DNA of 64,000 nucleotides from Oscheius dolichura (Eukaryota; Nematoda; Chromadorea; Rhabditida; Rhabditidae). Position 1 is the stretch's first letter, and every line of letters starts with the position of its first letter. The translations under genes and the position numbers were made by a program. Below the pieces are notes generated by a model, which was given only the letters and a program-made list of their open reading frames with translations, searched no databases and was not told the DNA's origin. Of the stretch, positions 58,409-64,000 are shown in pieces. The stretch is taken from NCBI GenBank assembly GCA_932521035.1, contig OW051495.1, positions 6,758,001-6,822,000 of the forward strand, in the 5' to 3' direction.

Positions 58409-59125
58409 CTACTTGGGAGGAGTGGCTGTGGCGCACTTGTAGGCAGAGAGATCGAGGGCCGACTTGCCAGCGGTGGTCAGGCACTTCCACTGGGCCTTGT
58501 TCACCTGCCCCGAGGCCACGAACTTGGTACAGTACTGGTTGATGACGGACTTGTTGAACTGGTTGGCCGCCCACTTGTAGAAACTCTCCAGCACCTGGGC
58601 CTTGGTCTGCTTGGCTGCCTTCCACTTCTTCACATTGGCAACACCCTAGAGTCATTCCTTTGTGGATAAGGAGAAATGAACTAACGGTGTTGAAGATAGG
58701 CCCGATGAGATTGCTGTTGGATGACATGAGACTAGTAATCAGGGCAATGACAGAGTCTCCGGCGTCGCACAAGCACTTGTCCAGGCTGGTGTACAGGGCA
58801 TAGGCAGTCGCGAAGTATGGGCCGGCGTTAGCCATGGCACATACTTGACCCTCTGAAACTCTAGGTGTTGATTTTATTGACCTCTTACGATTCTGCAACT
58901 GGGGCATGGTGGAGACGTTGTAAATGAAGGGATCCATGCAGAGCGAGGCCTAAATTTTTTTTTGTTTTAAGAGGAACTCGGGAGGATACACACATTGTAG
59001 ATTGTCTTGTTGTTGACGAGTTTGACTCCCATGTTGATGACTTTATTGGCGAATGCCCAGTGGTTGGGGTTGGTGACGGCGTAGGCCCCGGCCACGAAGA
59101 GGACGGCGATCAACAGATGCTTCAT
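58409..59125 (-). CDS. secreted nematode protein, multiple Cys
   Basis: Four exons from MKHLLIAVLFVAGAYAV (signal peptide) through NHWAFANKVINMGVKLVNNKTIYN, ASLCMDPFIYNVSTMP, EGQVCAMANAGPYFATAYALYTSLDKCLCDAGDSVIALITSLMSSN and VANVKKWKAAKQTKAQ...YKCATATPPK. Six or more cysteines and NKT/NVS glycosylation sites. Introns are about 28-45 bp. A secreted or excretory protein of unknown family. Start at 59125 preceded by typical sequence. Confidence 0.6.
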
Positions 59126-60191
59126 GACTGAGGGAGGAAGTTACGCCGAGGGAGCACCAACGGATGTACCGTACCGGGCGGATGGTATCTATTTAACCTC
59201 ACGGTCCTCATCGAGAGCGATCATCTTGTTCGCTGATTCATTTTAACCCCGGTTAAACCTGTTAATGAGGGACGGGGCGAACTCTGTTCGCAGATCAATC
59301 GGCCCCGGAGAGGGATATCTATGCGATGAGCGGGGAAAAAATTGATCACCAGGTTTTGAGACTGATTTCAGGTGCATCAAAAAGATGCTGATCTATCATT
59401 TTCATCCCCCGCTCCAAACCCTCTCGTTTCCCTGAGTTGTCCCGTAGAAACAACGTCCGACTGTTAATATGATATCGAAGTTGCCCGTTGCGACAACTTG
59501 GCAGAACTGTTGAGACTACAAAGAAATAGATAGAAGAAGGTGAACAATGGGGAAATGAGCAGCTCCTATTGTTACGCGCACATCCTTGCTGGGCTCCAAA
59601 GCCTAAACACTCCATATACGCTATCAGGCTAGACGATAGGCTCCCCAATAAACACAGAAAAGAACAGTGCTTCTGGATGTGGAATACTCTTTCAGAAGGG
59701 CTGGAGACTCGGCTCGGTCATGTTCCACAGATAGCTAATTCAGTGGCTCTCTGTTCTACTCTTCGCAATATGGAATCTTCCCTGTGGTGAGGACGGATGT
59801 ACCCAGTTTCCCACTCCAGTCCCATGGAAAACGGCTGTCATACCGGTGCGACTAGGAGGATAGCATTGTATTGTTTTCATTTCCCTGCCGGTCATTCCCC
59901 TGATCCCGCGAACAGTTCCTTTTGTCCGTTTTGTTGTTTGGAGAGCTGTTTGGACGGGGGACATATGTCACATTGGGGAGTCTAAAAGGCACGATGCCCA
60001 TCTAACGTTACGGATCTTTCTTTTTCTCCTGAATCAAAACAACAACCTGGTATTAAACGAGCAAAACGTTTCCCTTGGTAAGGAAAGATCAGGAACGAAT
60101 GGCGTCGGCCTCTACAAAGATCGTTGCTATCACTGCTTGTTCTATCGTTCCCCGTAAACAGCACTATCTCCCCGGGAGGAAAGGACCCTGA
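59126..60191. other. intergenic stretch, no gene recognised
   Basis: Frames up to 100 codons are present on both strands, but none has domains, signal or splice structure. Presumed regulatory sequence and 3' ends. Confidence 0.5.
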
Positions 60192-61918
60192 TCATCTCAA
60201 CTGTTCATTACACATTCTCCATAAATAGTCTATGTTATCTTGTGTAAAACTGATGGGAGCCGTCCGGGCAGCGGCATTCTGTAGGTAGTCCGCGGCGAAC
60301 ATTCCCTGAAGAGAGAGCAGCTCCGGCGACATGGTGAACATAGGCTGGAGTTGTGGGATTGGAGACTGTAAGGGCGTGGGGGTGGTGGTCATGATGTAAG
60401 GATTAAATAAGGGGGACTGTAGGAGGGGAGAGTTGTAGAGACTAGTAAAAGGAGTCAACAACGGATTAATAAGGGGCTGGAATAAGGGAGAGGGAAAGGA
60501 GGGAGAGGGGAAGGAGAGCTGGGTCTGGGGGAGGACATCCGTGGGCATCCCATTGGGGAAGACCCTCCTCGGCCTCTTGAATACTTGCTGGGGGCCGTTG
60601 TCTGCCTCCTCCGGGGACCCTCTCCTTCTAGTCCCATAAGAAGTGCTGGGAGTGATCTCTAAACTGGGTTCTTTCCTGCTTCAAAGAGTCTTTACCAGGT
60701 GCTTCCATTCGGGGCTCAACTCGTGGTTTCTTCGGCGGCATCTTCTTCTTGACCAAACCGACAAAGTCTTCTAATTGAGACATTAAATGGATCGTACTAC
60801 TCTCATCTGTTGACAACTCATCCAATTCTTTTGTCAGCTCAACTAGGGTCTGTAATATGAATCAAATCTTCTTTTCCCTCGCTATAACTGGGGGAAGTAT
60901 TCAAAAATGGTGGGAGGATACGTGCAGTGAGAGAATTTTCTAGAAAGCGGCGTACTGTATCTCTCCCCCCGAATTGGAACCGGTAGCCAAAGAACGCACA
61001 TTTTAAATCTGTACAAAGTCCGCGAGATGTCAGGTGGAATTAACCTTAGAACTGTGCTACTCGTCCTTTGGACATTTCATCACTTCGGAGCGTGCCATTT
61101 CCTTGAAATACCGCTCTTCTTTCGTGGTTTCTCATAAACACGCCGCAAATAAAAAGCTCCGGCATCCTCTTCCATAAGTACATTCTATCAGGCCAAAAAG
61201 ATGGCAGACGAGAGAGATAAGAAATTGCACTTTTGCCAAACACCCCAGACAATATCAGCCGGGTTATCTTCCCCTAGACACAAAGAGCGAAACCTACAAT
61301 TGGGCATCGTTCCAGAGTGTCCTTCAATTGTTGCCGGTGTTTCCTGACGGCTATATAGTTTCTCTTTCGTTTATCTTCTGGCGACTGCTTCAATTTCTGA
61401 AATTTGGAACTCCTTCATGATAGAGGACGATGCCTGGCTACTGCCTAGCTGTCCTCCACGAGGGCCCTTTCTCAAGAGACGCCCTTGTTATCAGCCGAGG
61501 GGGGAAACCGCAGCCCTTTCAAAACACACCGGGCGAGCTGTTTTATCTTTGCTCCCTTTTGCCGCGTGACACACTGTGATATCTTTCGAGCCTTGAACCC
61601 GGGCATTGATCATTCCATCCCGGCAACTCATCCTAGAGGCATGTTACAAAAGGGGGAATGATGCTGCCCCCTCTAGCTATCAAAGCACATTTCTTCTCGG
61701 AGCCAGGGCGGTGGTCGAGCCCCTATCAGAGGACCATAAATCTGTCCTGTTATTGTTGACTCAAGAAAATTAAAGAAGCATCGAACTATTCATCTCCCCA
61801 GGTGGTAGTCACTACCCTTCCCCTTCTCCCTATCTTGCTTCTATAGGCCCTCACCCACCTTTGCTCCGAGATCATCGAGGGTATCCACAGAATCACTGAC
61901 CACTTCATCAGAACTCAT
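60192..61918 (-). CDS. Pro/Ser-rich nuclear-type protein
   Basis: An ATG exon (MSSDEVVSDSVDTLDDLGAK, ending at a GTGGGT donor about 61858) joins across a 1-kb intron to TLVELTKELDELSTDESSTIHLMSQLEDFVGLVKKKMPPKKPRVE, then via a GGTAAAG donor to a Pro/Leu-rich region (PSPSFPSPLFQPLINPLL...) and the end ISFTQDNIDYLWRMCNEQLR. A basic KKK-PPKKPR patch resembles an NLS. A 5' non-coding exon is likely at 61980-62100 (GTAAGT donor). No domain recognised. Confidence 0.5.
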
Positions 61919-62861
61919 ATTTATATCTGATAGACCTGAAAAAACGATGGGGGATGAAAAAAGTCCGGAGGAAATCGAACTTACCCCAGAGTTTTTGAGT
62001 AATTCGTTCCCGATGTATTGCGGTGGAGGGCAGATGAGACACAGCAGTATTCCCGGGCGCGGACAGTCGAAGCCAGACACGATCAATTGATAAGAGATGG
62101 CGACACGTCACCGTTGCGTTCCCCGGTCTAAATCATGCTCAAATAGGAGAAGATGACCATGAGGTGAGGTGGTGAGGGAGGCCAGGCAGGGGGTGGGGAC
62201 CACGTCAGTAGGCAGAAGTGACGCAGCTTGCTCACGCAGGAGAAATGGCGAGAGAAGGGGCGAGAGATAAGCTCAGAACACAAAAAAGGAGAAGCAAACA
62301 GGGAAGAGAAGGGGAAGAAGAAGAAGACGTCTGCCGCCTTGTGAGCGTGAGAAATTTCTAGATCGTATCGCAAAAAGGGGAATGATGTAATCGATGGCAC
62401 TCTGTGTGTGAATGGGTGTGTTACAAAACACCCGAATGACTCGAGTGGGTCGTCCTCCTCCGCCCCAGATAGGAGATAACCATTTTTTGGGGGAGAGAGG
62501 ACAACCCGGTTCCTTTTCCCCGTCAAAACAAGGCTGTACCCTATTTGATCTCCGCTGCGGTTTTCTCATGGTTTGTGGTAAACAAGATAAGAAAAGGAAT
62601 TGTATCGCGGTGGGGTGAGGAGGCGGCTACGGGAAGTAGCGTCGCGGAGCCGAAGACCGAAGCAGACTGAGAACAACAAGCAGAAGGGTCATGTGAGACT
62701 GCACGGAAATAGGTGTGGCTGGGCCCTGAAACGCATTTTCTCATGGCGACATTTGTCGGAACAGCCACTGCAGATATGGAGAAAAGGCGGCTAGGGGAAG
62801 CATACGTTGCACTGACCAGAGAATGGGACAACCTCGTCATCAGGTCCAGGGACGCCATATC
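61919..62861. other. upstream region with possible exon truncated by an element
   Basis: A plus-strand frame ending at 62886 (MATFVGTATADMEKRRLGEAYVALTREWDNLVIRSRDAISYAVFSTL, starting about 62743) reads like a real exon end, but its last residues and stop lie inside the foldback element. No other gene is seen. Confidence 0.3.
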
Positions 62862-63105
62862 TTACGCTGTGTTCAGCACCCTTTGAAACCCCGGGTCGCA
62901 AAATTTCAGCAGCGCAGCACATGGTCACACCGAGTTATGAAGGTTTGAACGTCGAACATTTGTTCCAAATTTGGGTATTTTCCGATGAAGCCCCTTTTAA
63001 TGGGTTACAACTGGAACTTCAAATACTCATAACTCGGTCTGGTCATGTGGTCCGCAGCTGAAAATTTGTGTTCCGGGGTTTCAAAGAATGCTGAGCACAA
63101 CGTAA
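62862..63105. mobile_element. 244-bp foldback element
   Basis: The ends are inverted repeats: TTACG(C/T)TGTG(T/C)TCAGCA..CTTTGAAACCCCGG on the left matches the reverse complement of the right, continuing through GCAAA-TTTCAGC-GCG-CACATG..CACCGAGTTATGA (about 75 bp per arm with mismatches). The core codes for nothing. A non-autonomous transposon or satellite unit. Confidence 0.65.
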
Positions 63106-64000
63106 TAGGTGGCTACTCTGTATCCGATGACAAGTCAGTCCCTAGTGCCACTGACCTTCTGTCCTCTATGTTAACTGTAACAAGTGTTGAAACTTCGTTT
63201 TTATTGGCGTTGCTTGAGGGGGTTTAGAGATTATTCGTTAGAATTTGAGCCGTCAAAGATGTAGAATGTAGAAATGTAGAAATGGAAAATGAAATTGGAG
63301 CGTTTTCCAATCACACGACCCTCCCTGTCCCAGCAGATAAGACTATATAAAATCCACCTGATAGCTCGAATTCCGCTATTACGGTACTGATCCAAACAAA
63401 TACTTCTAAGGGTTCAACACGATACAAAGATCCGAGGGTGTATCTCAAATTATTCCAAAAGTCCCCGAAAACGAAGCGTTTTAGCCATAAAAGGCTGCGT
63501 TTCAAAATGATGACGGAAGTGCAGCCCACGAGGTTGTGGGCGACGTCCATAATGTTGATTCCTTATCATTTGAAACTTGTCATTTCCGGTGGGCATCCCC
63601 AAACCCCCTCCAAACAACGGGTGCAGGGCTACCGTATGCACGAGAGAGACCCTCTTACCTTTTCCTGTAGATCCCGCGGCTGCTAGAAATTTTTAGAGCT
63701 TTTTCCAAGAATGCGCACACTCTTGCTCACCTTTGCATCCATGAAAGCTCTCTTGTCGACTATCCATACAATCCATGTTAGAGGATTTCTCCTGTTATAT
63801 TCGACCTTTCCTACAGTTTCTTGGACCGTTCCTACAGTTTCCATAAATAGTGCCAGTTTCGAAAAGATGACTAATGGCTGGGCAGACAACCTGCAAGGAG
63901 TGCTGCTACTTTTTCTCCGAAATCATGCCGAGAAATTTCCCGTTATCAGCAGATTTAGCTCATTGCACTTTGATTGCCATATGGTACCAGTAGTTGGCGG
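63106..64000 (-). other. partial unrecognised minus-strand gene at window end
   Basis: Two minus-strand stretches look coding: about 63683-63840 (ALFMETVGTVQETVGKVEYNRRNPLTWIVWIVDKRAFMDAK, ending at a GTGAGC donor) and 63311-63550 (MDVAHNLVGCTSVIILKRSLLWLKRF...). They cannot be joined with confidence, and the 5' end is outside the window. No family is recognised. Confidence 0.3.

Overview
The window is nuclear DNA of a rhabditid-type nematode. The evidence is compact spliced genes with introns mostly about 37-50 bp (GT...AG, usually ending TTTCAG or TTCCAG), a cuticle collagen, nematode-only chemoreceptor families (two Srd-type receptors, one Sra-superfamily receptor and one unassigned 7TM receptor), and 5S rRNA genes close to the Caenorhabditis sequence. 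The species cannot be named from this sequence. All coordinates of spliced genes were assembled by hand from reading frames and splice signals, so genes are given as start-to-stop spans.

Layout. 0-8 kb (GC-richer): a small hypothetical gene, a 7TM receptor, a small secreted Cys-rich peptide gene, a palindromic MITE-like element, a long zinc-finger/SR protein gene and a U4 snRNA gene. 8-16.3 kb is a conspicuously AT-rich block of conserved housekeeping genes: METAP2 and a DDX20/Gemin3-like helicase on the minus strand, then Bora/SPAT-1 and TRM112 on the plus strand. 16.5-23 kb holds repeats, a foldback element, a divergent histone H3 gene, a G-protein gamma subunit, a poly-G tract and a 1.13-kb TIR element.

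23-35 kb: a BTBD-type BTB/PHR gene that carries a complete DDAH gene on the opposite strand inside one intron; an acidic Ser-rich gene; a gene with four tandem CUT domains flanked by two 5S rRNA genes; a small heat-shock protein; an SLC1 glutamate transporter; and a two-TM protein. 35.5-41.2 kb: a 59-codon gene, three histidine-acid-phosphatase loci (one complete, two fragments), and two related membrane-protein genes. 43.5-52.5 kb: an aerolysin/ETX-like gene, two near-identical Srd receptors separated by a reverse-strand gene, and a secreted protein. 54.8-62 kb: cuticle collagen, Sra-type receptor, two secreted proteins and a Pro-rich protein. The last 2 kb contain a foldback element and a partial gene.

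The genes do not form one pathway. The likely functional pair is Bora (Plk1 activation) and TRM112, which are adjacent; everything else looks like ordinary gene-dense nematode chromosome with accessory chemosensory and secreted-protein genes. The most unusual items are the H3 variant (no K9/S10, a 12-residue longer tail, three introns, yet a replication-type 3' stem-loop), the four-CUT protein, the Gγ subunit ending in -CC instead of a CaaX box, and several previously unlabelled palindromic elements, including a template-switch-like inverted duplication.
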